From assembly GCF_003573695.1 (NCBI RefSeq), contig NC_039358.1:9094326-9158325 (forward strand): 64,000 bases of DNA, in the 5' to 3' direction. The position numbers and the translations under genes were made by a program. Below, piece after piece: positions 44,169-57,385 of the stretch. The notes beneath the pieces were generated by a model that was given only the letters and a program-made list of their open reading frames with translations, had not been told where the DNA came from and ran no database searches. Within the stretch, counting starts at the first letter, position 1, and every line of letters starts with the position of its first letter. This DNA is from Papaver somniferum (lineage: Eukaryota; Streptophyta; Magnoliopsida; Ranunculales; Papaveraceae).

Positions 44169-44559
44169 GTCAGGGATTATGGAGAACTTGATGAAGAATG
44201 CTTGGAAACTCTCTGCAAGTTTTGATAAGTATCTACAAGTTTTGAGTAAGTTGTATGTAGTTTTTGAGATGAAATTATACTGACCTACGTGAGAAGGAAC
44301 TGAACTTAGGAAGTATCTCAAAAAAAAATTGTACTTGGAATAATTGATGTTCTTTTCTGATGTGAATTGATTGATTGAATTTGAATGTGGTATGAATCCA
44401 ATGAATATTGATATGAATTGAATTAATAAACTACGGTAGAATGAAAGAAATACAGGTTATTTGTATTTCCGGTAGAAAATGTACTGCCGGTCAATATTGC
44501 CCTGGTCGGTATTGGTCTGACCAATTTTGACCCGGTCAATGTTGACTAGCAGTAATTTT

Positions 44560-44819
44560 TTTGCTGTTACAAAAACTTTCGAAACGGCTTTTTCGTGTTA
44601 CGACTGTGTGTTACAAAAACTTTCGTAACGGCTCTTGCCTATTACGACTCTCCATGTAGTAACGGTTAGCAGCTGTTAAACGACGTTACAACCCAAAATT
44701 CGTAACAGCCCCGTTTCCGCTACAAAAATGTAACACCCCTTTTTGAAACAGGCAGCAGCCGTTCAACCCATTTTAGTAACGGCTCATTTCTGTTTCTAAT
44801 CCCAGAATTTGGTGTAGTA
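44560..44819 (-). repeat. CACTA right subterminal repeats and TIR
   Basis: CGTAACGGC(T/A) words (44586-44590, 44625, 44656), TTACAAAAACTTTCG twice (about 44569 and 44610) and CGTTACAACCC, ending GAATTTGGTGTAGTA. Confidence 0.8.
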
Positions 44820-45626
44820 TTAAAGACTTGATTATCTTATTATGATCAAATTTTCAAGGAAGAATATTCAAGTTGTTACAACTTATGTATATTGAATTAT
44901 GAAGTATAACATCCATCTTTTGACTTCGTAATTGCGACGTATACATAATCTTTGTAACTTGTTACTAGACTGTGTAATGAACTTATGATTGATTTCATAC
45001 CTAGAAAACTATGTTTTGTTACATGAGTTTAAGGAAGTAGACATACAGAGAACTTGTTTCATAGTTGAAAGAAATCAATAGGTTCTTATTGGGGATCAAT
45101 AGTAGGACCCGATCCCTATTTGGAGATATCCAGCAAAATCAATCCCTACCTATTGGGGATCTACAGTAGGACCGATACCCATGGAAAAATCAATTTCAGA
45201 TCTCATGTATTTTTTAGGGTTTGTGTGATTTTGGAAGTTGGGTTTGTAAAATTGGAAAGTTCAAGATGTTGATATTGTGAGTAATTTGAACATATGTATA
45301 AATTTTATCTTTTATTGTTCAAAGACATTCTTGATACTCAAGGTGAGATCCCAAACAGAAATGTTTGAGAATCTTTATGTTAAGATTTTCGAATGTATAT
45401 GTTTTAATTTTCCACCAAGTAAAACATATCTCTGGAAGTTATATATTAATAAAGTATATACTTGTATACCAATTACCAACTAATGTTGAGTTGTCATCCA
45501 AGAGGGATTTCAATATTACAGTTAGATATTGGTTGGAATTATACAAAAACGAAATTGGTGTTTATTGCATGTCTTGAGTATATTTTGTCTTATAGAAATT
45601 CTTTAGTGTCCAAACCACTATGGTCT

Positions 45627-45640
45627 ATAAATATAGTGAA
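45627..45640 (+). promoter_or_regulatory. TATA box of copia LTR
   Basis: TCTATAAATATAGTG, followed by the same TACAAACTTATCC/GCACTTCATTTT landmarks as at 9298. Confidence 0.55.
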
Positions 45641-45870
45641 GCTTGTTCTCCTTACAAACTTATCCCCACACAGGCACTTCATTTTATAGTCAATGTTGTA
45701 GCCGACTAATTAATAGTATTACTTATAATACTATATATTGGAGAGGAGAGTAACCTAATTAGAAGAAATTTCTTACGCCCGCTAGTTTAAAGACTTATGT
45801 GGGATCAAATAACGTTTAGATAATATCATTGGTGGGAAACTAGAATTTGTATTGTTATTTTAGTTTTTAA

Positions 45871-46160
45871 ATAATCGGTCTTTGGAAATTGGCTCTTTAC
45901 TAATAAATATAAAATTACCAGCCTTTGGAAATTGGTGTTCATTCCGATCCAAGTGCACACAGTTTTTGACAAGTCCCTAAATATTAGAGTTTTTATGTTT
46001 CGAGGTTAAAGTAGCTTAGGATTAAGCATGAAATTATAAAAAATTCTTTTCATGAACTTTTACTTCTTTACAATTTAATTTGTTGGAATGCTAGCACCAT
46101 CTCTTTATTATTAAAATCCAAGTCATGAACTTTGTATTTTTTATTATTTTAAGAATAACA
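45871..46160. other. Intergenic stretch, nothing recognised
   Basis: Contains a 14-bp direct repeat TCTTTGGAAATTGG (45878 and 45931). No gene or element end recognised. Confidence 0.4.
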
Positions 46161-46427
46161 CTTCCTCCGTTCTAATTATATAGGCATAGAATTAGTTTTT
46201 AGTTGTCCAACTATATAGACATAGTTTTATTTCCCAGATGGCTCTTTTCAGATATACCCTTATTTATGATAGTAGTAGTGTTACACTAAATTAATTCAGT
46301 GCTTCTAGTTTTAATCAGAAGTTAGGAGTAAAAATTGAAAAAATAGTAAATATTTCTAAAATACATATAATTTTCGTAATTTAATAAATTTGATTTCTCC
46401 GTCTATATAACTTGGATGGACGGAGTA
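46161..46427. mobile_element. Stowaway-like MITE
   Basis: The left CTTCCTCCGTTCTAATTATATAGGC and the right …ATATAACTTGGATGGACGGAGTA are inverted and match the CTCCCTCCGT..ATATAGGC termini known for Tc1/mariner-type Stowaway MITEs. About 265 bp, AT-rich centre, no ORF. The 3' TA duplication is visible; the 5' one is displaced by three bases (TAACA), so the end is imperfect. Confidence 0.7.
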
Positions 46428-47668
46428 TTACATTCAAGGAGAAGGTCTGCTTGTTTAGGATGTTAAATTAAGTTATAATTGATATCTACAAACCTTTAAG
46501 AACTTTTATGTTGGTGAATCTTGTGAGTCTGTGACAGTTCTTGTTTTTTCAATATCTAATGAATTTTTTCATGATTGTTCACAGCAGGTTCCAATGGCTA
46601 GGATTGCATAAACAATCTGTATTTTTTAATCACAGTAAATGTTGGATGGTGACCAGCGACTCGATTAGCCTTTTAGTCGGTATTTTAGTTTTGGTTAAAC
46701 GTAAATACATAATTGCGTAATTTTTTTTTATAAAATGCTCACAATTTTGAAATTTTTGAGCCATTATATAAAATGGTCGAGTTTGAACTTTATTTATCCC
46801 GTATTTAAAATAAATAAAAAACGGGTGATAATCGTTATATGCTACATGTTAGTTATCTAGTCTATAACAAAAACATTTGATTCCTCCGGGTACTAATGAG
46901 TTGAACCGTGCTAAAGACTAAGTTACTATCGAGTTCTTAATCTTCCTCACCCACCATAACGGTCCACAAAACTGTTCATCATGTTCTTCTCAAATTTTGT
47001 AACAATTGTTCATCCTTGAATTCAAATCAATAAATTCACAGTATTAAAGAACCTAAGTTAACTAAGTAACACAAATCATCCTGTAACCATTCATAATTTT
47101 CATTTCTGGTGATGAGATGCATCTTCATCCATTGTTATGAAACCTCGGGCGAACTAAGAATTAAACTCAATAAAGATTCTCTAATAATTTATTCCAACAC
47201 AAACAAAGTAAAATACACTTGGGGCACCGCATTGTATACCTAAAGAAAATCCACTAAAAAACCCACTGTTAACCAATTAATAAAATTCTTGAATTTCATA
47301 TATGATAGATTCACCAAATATCCCATGAACCCCATTTAAGGAATTTTCTAACATAATATTCAGAAATCCCAATTCATGAAATTAAGTTCAACCAAATGAA
47401 TTAACACATATTAATCGTCCCAAAGTGATTCAACTAAACAGAAGAATCATCAAATCATCAAAAAATATAACTACCTAGTTAACATGAGATTAAGAACAAT
47501 TAAGAGAGAGACTAAGAACAATCGATATAAAGAGGTTCCACTGGTAGTAGAGTTCATGTCATCCCATTTGCTGTAATCTTAAAATATTTTATAACTATTG
47601 TTGTGAACTTGAATTCGAAGAATAATCTTTAATTAAGGTTTATATAGAATGGATTGTAGGATTTCAAT
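46428..47668. other. Intergenic, no feature recognised
   Basis: AT-rich, no ORF over 60 codons with protein character, no element termini. It includes a T-rich and A-rich patch near 46720 and an inverted short repeat around 46800-46820. Confidence 0.5.
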
Positions 47669-48581
47669 TGAAAAAGTGGGGGTCTAACAACCACACCCAA
47701 TGTTTCGTTTAAGCAATTTGTATGGACTAACTCCAATATAATTCCAAGAGAATCAACTAGACAGTCAGACTCAATCAAGGAAAATATATCCAAGAATTAT
47801 ATCTCTATTTCTGAAATCAATCTGCAATCGAATATATAGGAATCTGTGAGCCGGATCAATATGAGAAATGACTTGAGCGGTTCCAAAGGCCAATGTTCAA
47901 GTATCAATCAATTTTTATCAACAACCAAATGTTGGATTATCTAATTGATTGAAGTACGCACAACCTGTGATATTTCAATTATATAGAAAATATAATGCGG
48001 AAAACAAATAACACAGACATCAGAAATTTTGTTAACGAGAAAACCGCAAATGCAGAAAAACCCCGGGACCTAGTCCAGATTTGAACATCACACTGTATTA
48101 AGCCGCCACAGACTCTATCCTACTACAAGTTAACTAAAGACTTGAATGTAGTTGAGCCCTAACCAATCTCACACTGATTAAGGTACAGTCGCGTTCCTTA
48201 CGCCTCTGAATCCCAGCAGGACTCTACGCACTTGATTCATTTAGCTAATCTAACCCACAACTAAGGATTTCTACGACTCAGAGTCGAAAACTTGATGAAC
48301 AAATCCGTCTCACACAGAAAAGTCTATTGAATAGATAAATCTGTCTCCCACAGAAATACCTACGAGTTTTTGTTCCGTCTTTTGATAAATCAAGGTGAAC
48401 ATGAACCAATTGATACACCGGACTTATATTCCCGAATAACAACCTAGTAATATCAATCACCTCACAATAATCTTAATCGTATGGTAGCGAAACAAGATGT
48501 TGTGGAATGACAAAGAATGAGACGAAGAGCTTTGTGACTACTTTTTATCTTACCTATCGGAGATTAAATCTCGAGCAAATC
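47669..48581 (-). repeat. Copia LTR fragment, inner part (minus strand)
   Basis: It starts TGAAAAAGTGGGGGTCTAAC and carries GTTAACGAGAAAACCGCAA (48031-48049), CCCCGGGACCTAGTCCAG and the CTGTCTCCCACAGAAATACC region typical of this poppy-type LTR as I recall it. It is cut at 48581 by the gypsy LTR. No PBS precedes it. Confidence 0.7.
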
Positions 48582-49078
48582 TGTGACACCCCGACTCTTA
48601 AACCTGTTCCAGATTATCGTTCTTAAGAACTACATTCACATAAAGTGCTAACGAATAAACCCAAAGCTCTCTGATACAACATACTTGAAAAGCCTCTCAT
48701 GTTATGTGATTATATAAATGTAATGTTTTACAGAATAAAGAAAGAATCCACATAATAAAAGATACACGATAACACTAGATCTAGAGACAACACTAAGACA
48801 CGGAAACAGATATCTTCACACGCTCCATTCCTTCTGAATATTGAAACTGAAGTGGGAACGAGTGAGCACATCATCCCAAAGGGTGCCCAATGGAAATAAA
48901 TAACTCTCGTGTAATCACTAACATGCTTCACAGATTTAAGATAAACAGTAATTTAAAATAGACGATGGTAAAAGAAAACATTCAGCAATTCACGTATCAA
49001 GAAAACAAGAGTTAATCAAACAAGCATGATATGCACACGAGTGATTTTCCTGAAATAAAACAATATATATATTATTGT

Positions 49079-49272
49079 TGAATGGATGGCGTACCGCCCT
49101 ACTAGATATTATTGTCGACGGATGGCGTACCTCCCTACTATCTTAATAAGCAGTAATATTCAAACGGATGGCGTACCGCTCTACTAAATGAAATAGTTAT
49201 AATAATACTATGACGGATGGCGTACCGCCCTACTAGATAATATTCAACCGGATGGCGTACCGGCATACTTAA
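49079..49272. repeat. Five CGGATGGCGTACCGCCCTAC repeats
   Basis: Copies near 49083, 49119, 49159, 49213 and 49250 are separated by AT-rich spacers of 18-35 bp. GGCGTACCGCC is an 11-bp near-palindrome (GGCG..CGCC arms), GC-rich against the surrounding sequence. Confidence 0.85.
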
Positions 49273-50079
49273 CTTAGCTAAGAGCCTTGAGGAAATACAT
49301 ACACTCGCGGGGAAATCTCACAATACATATCACATACAAACACATCATATCAAAACATCGTACATACAGATGCTACATGTACATCATACTCAAAGATATA
49401 AGAATAATACATCTAAGTACACGCAATCATGCACACAACAAGTAAAGTCTCATCATGCTCGCAGATAAAAGAAAGCTTAATGATTACAAGAAGGTTCCAG
49501 AGTTCCCACCTGGATTGATGACAACCCATGCCTACCTCGAGATCTACGATCCACCAGTTCATCCTTTGAATCGATTGTTGTTAAATCACACAAACGCTCT
49601 AAGAGATTAGCCAAAAGGCTCACACAAGGCTCATAACCTTGAAGCCAATTTCGCTATTCCATGATCTAGGACAGTTTCGCCAGGAAATTCCGGATTACCA
49701 ATGAAACTCGAGGGATGAAGTCACTCGACCAAAGAGTTAAGACAGGGCCTCCTAGAACATAGATGTACTATAAGATCATATCCTGGAATAATATCTGGCT
49801 ATCTGATCTCTCCGATTTGCTTGTGTGTTTCTCATAGGTCTCTCTTCTTGTCCCTATCTCTCAATGCAATGAGACCTACTGGAAGGAAAGACTCGTTCTC
49901 CGCCAATCTTTCTAGAGAGGGATCAAAATTCAACCTATTGGAACTTCAGGCGTTAAAGGAGCTGATGGTAAGGAGATTATTGATCCCAAAAACCTATCTA
50001 ATGGTTCTAAGCCCATGTCCACTAAACAACCCCAATAACTTAAGGCCGGTCCATTTAGGTCAAATTAACGGTCACTGAT

Positions 50080-50290
50080 AGTCAAAGGAGTCGATTAACA
50101 GTCAACGTCTAATGTCAAGGTCAAAGTCCAGCCAAAGGTCAAGGTAAGGTCAACCGTCAGTGGTCAGGTCTCTGGGTCAAATCGGTCAAAAATAAACAAC
50201 TTAGTCAATTAGACTGTTTCGGGTGAGTCGACTCAGTCAGATGTCTGAGTCAGACTTGGTCAGATTCAGTCAGGCATCCGACTGATTAAA
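50080..50290. repeat. GGTCAA/GTCAGT-rich simple repeat
   Basis: Short words GGTCAA, GGTCAAG, GTCAG and AGTCAG recur about twenty times with variable spacing. It lies in the middle of the gypsy LTR; the ORF at 49821-50078 beside it has no protein character. Confidence 0.6.
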
Positions 50291-51923
50291 AGGGTTCTGG
50301 CCTGAGACACAACACAGGCCAAGGCACTAAAACACAAACACAAGACACAATGAACCAAACCTAAACACAAAGGCAACATATAATCTCTATCAACATATTT
50401 TCCCAGGCTTGAATCAAGATCCAAATTACAATCTGCTACAAGGCATAACCTCTTCATATTCGATTAAAATTCTACCCAAGCACATCAAGGCTCAACTGTA
50501 ACACCACCAGCCACGACTTCAGCTAAATCATAACCTAACTTCATGTACAAATCAATTCAAAGAACTTTGCATAGCACAAACTCAGTTCATACACACCCCC
50601 TGTAACTTCAACTTCTTTAAATCACTACCCTTGTGACTTTGCCATATCAACATCTCCACCACCATTCTCAATACTCAACAATCTTCCATCATTTGCACCT
50701 GTCATTATTCTTCACCTCATTTCTTATACACTAGGCTCAGTCTCAACCACTCTCTTGTTCCAACTTCACCAGACTATAACTAAAACTCCCATTCCTGTCA
50801 CCATCTCTATTCATTCAGTTGCAACTATAATATCAGTTCTTCAACCAATCTGCAATATTCTAAACATCCGCCTAAACTTCAATCCAAACAGTACTCATTT
50901 TCCATACCTTCACCGTTCATATCAGCAGCACCACAACTTCCATGAACTGCAACCACTTAACCAACCAGCAATCTTGATTTATCTCCAACTGCAATAACAC
51001 AACTTCAGCCAACCATATTCATCTCAAATCTCAGTTTCATTCTTCCATCCCCTGAAATTCACTTACAACTTCAATTACAAATCCATCTCCCTTGAACCCT
51101 AGACATTCAACGAAACTTGAGTCTATTCAGGACCCAATAGTAACAATACAAACATCCACTCTTCCAATTGCAAACCCATATAAGTTCTTTGTTGTGCATC
51201 TTACGTAACTGAATTACAACTCTTATTGCAATGCCACCATCATTCCTCAGTTCAGCTTGTTCTTCATCATCATCAATATAACCTCCCCACCGAACCTTTC
51301 TACAATAACCTAACATACATTTAAAACAGCACCAGAAACTCAACTCTGTTCAACACCATCATTCTTCAGTCACAACAATTAGCGTTTCAGTGATATTACC
51401 ACCAACCTCAGCTTCATTTGAAATTTTCCTGTCATTTAAATCTGAACCAGACCACCACCAAGTCATGTATTCAATAACCAAACACCACCTGCAATCCCAG
51501 CTTCACACATATCTATCAAATTCTTTTCAATTCTCAATTTCTATTATCTCAAACTCAAACCGAACTCAAATTCAATCCTCTGAGAAGTTCTAACTCTAAT
51601 TCAATTAACTGAGAAACTGAAATTAGACCCCATAGAATCATTTATTCTTCAATCAAACACAAACCCATTTATAATCTAACAAACAACAACAGTTTCACAA
51701 AAAGAAATCGATCAAATACAAAACCCTAATTTGTCTTACCAATTATTCATCTCTCCAGAGATTAAACAACTTCAACACCACCAGTACTAGCTGTTAATCG
51801 ATCTGAACCATCTTCCCTCGATCTCAAGCCACTGATCAAATCTCTCAGACTCGCCTCAGAAAAACCAGAAGAGGATGAGAAGAAGAAGAAGAAGAAAAAG
51901 AAAGAGGAAAAATAAAGAAGAAT

Positions 51924-52318
51924 TGTTATAATTTCGTGTACCAGAGAGCATCAAGCACCAGACGGCTGCTATTTATTGATATGCTGAATACATGGTCTTG
52001 TATCAATAGGTGAACAAGGTTACTTTAACGGAGAGTATAAAAAGATCCTTCTCTTAATTATAGCTCAACCTATTCTTACTCATACTAAAAAGCGAGTGTA
52101 AAAGGTAACACGATAATAAGGAAGAGAAAGTGAGAGTTTCGATTCTTCTTATTAATTAAAACTGTACAAGAGAGATGAGTTATTTACAAGGGGGATAAAT
52201 ATTCTCTTATTGAGATAATTATTCATGCATTAGAGACACGTCTTGCATATGTGTCTTGTGCATACTAACGTGGGTCCCACATGCTGGTGATCATCCATAA
52301 TTTAATCGTCTTATTACA
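51924..52318 (-). repeat. 3' LTR of copia element
   Basis: 395 bp. It matches 57386-57793 with small indels, for example loss of TAGTAGTTACA around 52185 relative to 57655. Confidence 0.88.
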
Positions 52319-52399
52319 CTCCCCTTGGATGATCACCGGTATGAAAATGTCTTCTCAAAATTACCGTAAATATCGAGTTGAAGAGAACCGACCAAAAAT

Positions 52400-52920
52400 C
52401 AGTTGCCTCGTCATAACCTTGCTTCCGTTGTTGAAACTATGTCAGGAAATCTTTTAAGAAAAACCCAGACACCGGAATCTCACAATGTTGTTGACGATGT
52501 TGCTTACTGCACTTCGTTAAATCTTATCAGGAAAATCCATGTACGGCAAAAACCTGAATTAAACAATATTGGCGATTATCTGATAACTGCATCTCGAGAA
52601 AATCTATGGATATTCATCTCTTTAGATGATGATCATCGTTTTAAGGTTGTTCTCTCATTGAAAACCTCGTCAGGAAAATCCAGAGGGGAAAAACCTGAAC
52701 GTAGGAAAACATGAGTACTTAAAACAATGACAAACCCGCAGATGTTGCCTCGTTAAAACCTTGTCCGGAAAAACCCAGAGGGATAAAAACCAGGACGAAG
52801 GAAAAGGAGTACAACACGTCGAACTGCGGATAGCAGTGGACTCGCATGCCTCATTAAAACCTTGACAAGGAAAACTCAGTGGGACAAAACCTTCACTAAG
52901 GAAAAAGAGTACACGACGTA
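52400..52920 (-). repeat. Five degenerate copies of a CCTCGTTAAAACCTTG...GGAAAAACCCAG motif
   Basis: Copies begin near 52406, 52507, 52652, 52746 and 52848. Each pairs CTCGTTAAAACCTTG-like and AAAACCCAGAGGGA-like words with GGACGAAGGAAAA. On the minus strand these precede the purine tract. I recall the same tandem motif from the 3' domain of many plant copia elements; the ORFs 52403-52714 and 52670-52996 are by-products of it. Confidence 0.7.
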
Positions 52921-53619
52921 ATGTCCAATATGCCCATATATCCATAGTCTTCCATGGCTTTACTCCCTCTGATGAGAAGCCTTCTCGGTTGATCATTATT
53001 CCTGGTAGTACTGCTTAGAATTCTGGACCACCCTTTAAAGTCTTCTGCAGCTCCAGCTTCCTTTAGTTGAGAAAATCAGTCTGATTTTCCTCTGTGCAAT
53101 TTCTTGATGATCATCTGGTTGTGCCATCCTTTTATATTTTCTCCACTAGCTTTGTCTGGACAATCATAATCTCTCGGAGGATACACAAGTTCCTCTTTTA
53201 TAAGACTATTAGATAGGAAAATATTTAGCTGCTTCAACGACCCTGCCAAAAATCAAAACTTAAACAGTCCGATTAGCTTTTCTCCGTGGGAGACATTCAG
53301 CGATCTTTCATGCAAAAGATCAAGCTTAATGGTACCGTGAAGATGAAGGAGCTTTCTCCGGACCAATGTCTCGATATTGGTGCTGGGTAGAACCAGGCTT
53401 GCATGTTTACTACAAACCCAATATCAGGTATCTATAGCATATTTCAGCTAATGAACCAGTTACACATCTTTTGTGTAATGCAAACCACAGAGTGATACAT
53501 CTCCTTTGTTGAGATGTAAATTGATCAATCTTAAAAATAAGAGATCGAATGATTAGCATATCCATTTAAACATGTCTAAACCTTTATGGTTGACGAAATT
53601 AAAGGACTTACAATGCTCA

Positions 53620-54436
53620 ATCAAATTGAGCCCTTGTTTTACCGAGATTTTCCATCTCGAACTCCTGCTTTAAGCATTTTTATGCTTTGGAGAACTCTTC
53701 AGGAGTTCCGATAAAGTAGATGTTGCATAAAAAAAACTAGTAAATGCACAATTTATGAGCATATAAGATGGTCTACATATCCCTGGATAACATAAACATT
53801 CACTTAAACGATCGATTACTTTCGTCCTTGTTGAGTAAATGTATATGACATGGTGATTCAACTGATAGTTAAAAACTTCAGGAATTTATATGCAAATTTT
53901 TTTTTTTGTATCTAGTCTTTCATAAAGATCCGCAGTAACCACATCCACTAGATGCACATCGAGTCCTTAAAATACTGCCAGACAAAAATACCAAAAAGGT
54001 AGTTGCATCCATAACAGGGAATATGTTACAAAGCAATCCATCTCAGGTTCCTGTAAAAGACTTTTTGCCATTAATTTGACTTTACTTTTCTCACTATGCG
54101 CATACACCCACCTGTAGCCACTAGGAGTTACATTATCGGATTTCGGAACTGGAAACATCCGTTTGTGGCCAAGAGTAGCTCACATTATCGAGTGTTCGGG
54201 CTGCAATACCAAATTTATGCATTTTTTTGAGAAACTGTTATTCTGCTTTGATCTCTCTCCTGGTTTAACCAATCATACCTTTGATGACATTCCCATAGAG
54301 AGTGGTTTAAACCAACAACACCTACGGTAGTATTGGTGGATACTTTGACTATGTCATCAACAATCATTGGATTACGATCGCAAATTTCTCTATCACATGC
54401 ATGCCTTATGGAAATCCTCTCATTTTGAGGTTTCAC
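53620..54436 (-). pseudogene. pol: Copia reverse transcriptase remnant
   Basis: Minus strand, several frames. Around 54436-54250 is a decayed segment before RT (CDREICDRNPMIVDDI, then ECHQRYDWLNQE). 54158-53970 starts the RT domain (TPSGYRWVYAHSEKSKVKLM, then CFVTYSLLWMQL). Next, past a stop, is GLDVHLVDVVTA, which corresponds to the copia block holding the first catalytic aspartate. Near 53700-53640 are GTPEEFSK and EFEMENLGKT. The order and motifs are Ty1/copia. Frames break several times and stops are frequent; the YVDD motif was not found. Confidence 0.65.
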
Positions 54437-57385
54437 ATCCTTTGCAGAGACATTCTCTTATTAGGAGAACTATACTCAGAGAAATTTGATCTTCCACTGA
54501 TAGTCTCTTTGAGAGCACTATCTTTCAATGATTATGTCTGGCTCTTCCTTTCAGGAGGTGCAGAATATTTTAAATCAACTAGTCATCCACGCTGAATGTG
54601 TGTTTTATGTGACACACTTGCTATTACACTCACCACTTCTCAAGGAAGCAAATTAATTTGCAATTTATGAAGATGTTAAATCTTATGCATGTCTTTCATT
54701 GCTGAAAACATCAAGATGAGATACATCCTGGTTTATCTTGTGCAAACCAGAATATTTCACGCTGTATTTCAGGCGACAACCTTTCCTCCTCCAAACGGTA
54801 GGAAGACTTTCTCATCAAATTTGCAAATCTTGTATTAGAGTAGTAATAACAGCAGAATGTAGCACGTCTCAAACAAAAAACATGACAATGATTTCATGAG
54901 TAATAAGTTCAAAATAGTTATGAATGAATAAACAAAACCATTCAGCGAATGCACAAGAACGATAAAATACTCACCATCAATGCCCAAAACATCACTAGAA
55001 TAATACAACATCAATGAGTGACAATCAAGAGTTTCATTTAAAATCTATATGAGTATAGATACACAGTTATCATCCAGGTGATATGTCGAGTCATTTATGG
55101 CTACCAGACCATACTTCCATCAACCTGGTTAGTGTTTGCGGAAACTCGTTGGCAAGGTGGTGCTAAATAACATGCGACCTTAGTTTTCTTCACCACGCTC
55201 TTTGATTAGCATCAAAATCGTAACCGATGCTGAGACTAAGGCCCCAAGAGCGTACAAAAGGGAGAAAACACATTAATATGGATTGAGGTCCATACTTGTC
55301 AATCATATAAACTTTGTCGATAAATCCTTTACAAAGGGGGGATATCCACCTACATCGATTTCAGTAGCTACTCAGAGTATTATCGACGACCAGTTAATAA
55401 TCAGTTAATAACGATCGTAAATCATTCTCTAGAGTACGAGGAATCCTAATCCATTGGTACCAAACTTCAATTTGCGGATATTCTTTCTGAAAAAATATCA
55501 ACGCAACTTTTATGGATGTGCTCCTCGTCAGGAGAGATATCAACTCATCACTCAAAGAGAATATGGACGTTATCTGATTAGATTGGCATACCTCATACAA
55601 GAGGTTTTTCGTCTATGCTTCTAAGCATATTTTCGGATGAAACAATCGCTGCGATTCCATGGCATTCCTTGCAAGGACTTTAATTTACCCCGAATCAAGC
55701 AAGCGTACTCTTGCTAAATCTAGCAACAAAGTAATCTCCAACATCTCAGGCATTTTTTGGTGTGGGAATTTAGATGAGACACAATTGGAGTTAACTAATA
55801 TCGTCGACGATTCTCCCCCTGATCCTTAGGCGGGAATGTCTCATCAACATAACATCCAGTTCTGCAAGACTCAACCTATCAAGGGAGCAACTGGGTGCAG
55901 AAAACAATAATAACACGCAACCCAGGAGAGGTAACTGATCAGGTTTCCTCTCTCGTTTACTTTCCAGCTGGTTTAATTTTAAGAATTTACATTTCCATGT
56001 AAAATTAACAGTAAACTGTGAACGAATTTTGTGACCATAGACACTATCTCAATATCAGTACTAGTCCTGCCAAGACGACCGATAGAGATCAAACACAATG
56101 AACAACATTTCAAATGCACGTAACGTGTCTTTCATGTCACAGCGATAGCAGAGCTCTTCCAGGCTCAAAGATGGATTATTCAGACCAATCACTATGCTAC
56201 CGTCCCGTATTATTCCACTTCTAGTGGTACGGTACTCATCAAGTTCTTAAACCCGAGAATTATTTTGGTTCCCATATTCAAATATGCCTACCACAATTGT
56301 ATTTTTCTTCTTTTTCTTGTCTATTATTTTCCAAAAATAGACTAATATTTGCATAGGTATAAGTGCAAATTTAATTCACCATACTCAGGATTTTAGGTAA
56401 TAGCTCAGGCGGCGATAAGATATGATATTAACTCTAAATATCATTTACAAAATGCAACACTCATTATCGCTCGACGTTTGTACATCTACGAGGCGCAATT
56501 AACATATGCAGCACTCGTTTTTGTTGACACAACATATACAAAGTGCAAATTAAGCACTAGCTCTTTAAAGCTCGTCGACGCATATAATAGGCGCATTTTA
56601 TGCACGACGCAAAGCTAGCAGAGACACATAAGGGCGCAAAATATGCGACTCTCTTTATTGCTCCCCGCAATATTATAAACAGTGCATATATCTTCTCTAA
56701 AATCAAGACGAAATATTTTCCACAAAAATCAATGGTGAAACAAGAAAGAAAACATTCAAAATGCAATATATACGGTTTTAGCATAATACTGGCAAATCTC
56801 CGACTTCTTCAGCTAGGGTTGCCGAAACATTAATTTATCAAAGTTAAAATATGAACACTTTTCTTAAAAGAAACTGTCTCTGTATCAATTGTTGGTCATT
56901 TCACGGACCATAGATAGGGATTGGCTAACCGTGTTAACCCGGTGTCCATTTTTCATCGCATTCCGACCCTTTAGGTGGAACGACTTTGAATTATGGAGAT
57001 TACTATAGCAGACGAATATAAAATTTTGCTATCCCAAGGATGCAATAATTCCTCGCTCTGCCCATATTAAAACCATTAACACCATAAAACTCATTGGTGT
57101 AACAACAAAGGTAATTTTACTCTCTACGCTATCCTAATGGACGCGGAAAAACCTTCTGTTGATTAGCTAAAGAGGAAAATAGCAAAACACTGCAAAACTC
57201 AACTATTTGGCTAAATTCGAAAATCGAATAACATCACAAATATGAGTTGTCGCTAATACGTACCTATTTTGGATATCTCTTCATATACCGTATAATTTCC
57301 TGTGCTCCAAATATCACATACAAGACATGATAAGATGTCTAACTCTCCCTTTAACAAGTTCACAGAACAATTCGTGCTGATAACG
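54437..57385 (-). other. Decayed 5' internal region of copia element
   Basis: Expected to hold gag, protease and integrase remnants. I could not recognise any motif with confidence, and no open stretch exceeds about 75 codons. ORFs here (55394-55600, 56557-56784, 56600-56833) are not supported. Confidence 0.45.

Larger units (their letters stand above)
40138..44819 (+). mobile_element. CACTA-type DNA transposon carrying pieces of several plant genes (Pack-CACTA)
   Basis: The left end CACTACACCAAATTC and the right end GAATTTGGTGTAGTA are inverted terminal repeats (last base altered from G). A 3-bp duplication TTA (40135-40137 and 44820-44822) and the CACTA terminus define the CACTA/En-Spm superfamily. 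Subterminal GTAACGG/CCGTTAC words are dense at 40165-40330 and 44560-44790. No transposase. The interior holds spliced-gene fragments from a fatty acid amide hydrolase, a KH/3'-5' exonuclease and a zinc-knuckle protein, all on the plus strand. Confidence 0.9.
35597..45870 (+). repeat. Plus-strand copia LTR fragment split by two DNA transposons
   Basis: It starts TGTTAGAGCATCGC at 35597, matching the reverse complement of 34425 inward (CCCACCAAGCGTTG, TTGGTTGTCATATTTTAGTG). The LTR pieces are 35597-35644, 39846-40137 and 44820-about 45870. The last piece includes a TATA (45627) and the TACAAACTTATCC...CACTTCATTTT segment also found at 9330. It loses similarity after about 45870 (TTTTAGTTTTTAAATAATCGG), so the U5 end is missing. 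No PPT precedes 35597 and no PBS follows, so its parent element cannot be placed. Confidence 0.7.

Noticed and set aside
45277..45689. Three overlapping plus-strand ORFs
   Set aside because: They lie in LTR U3 sequence around a TATA box, overlap one another in different frames, and have no protein character.
50755..51593. Several open frames in the CA/CT-rich part of the gypsy LTR
   Set aside because: Open frames arise from low stop-codon content in C/T-rich sequence; the composition is His/Ser/Thr/Gln-rich with no domain.
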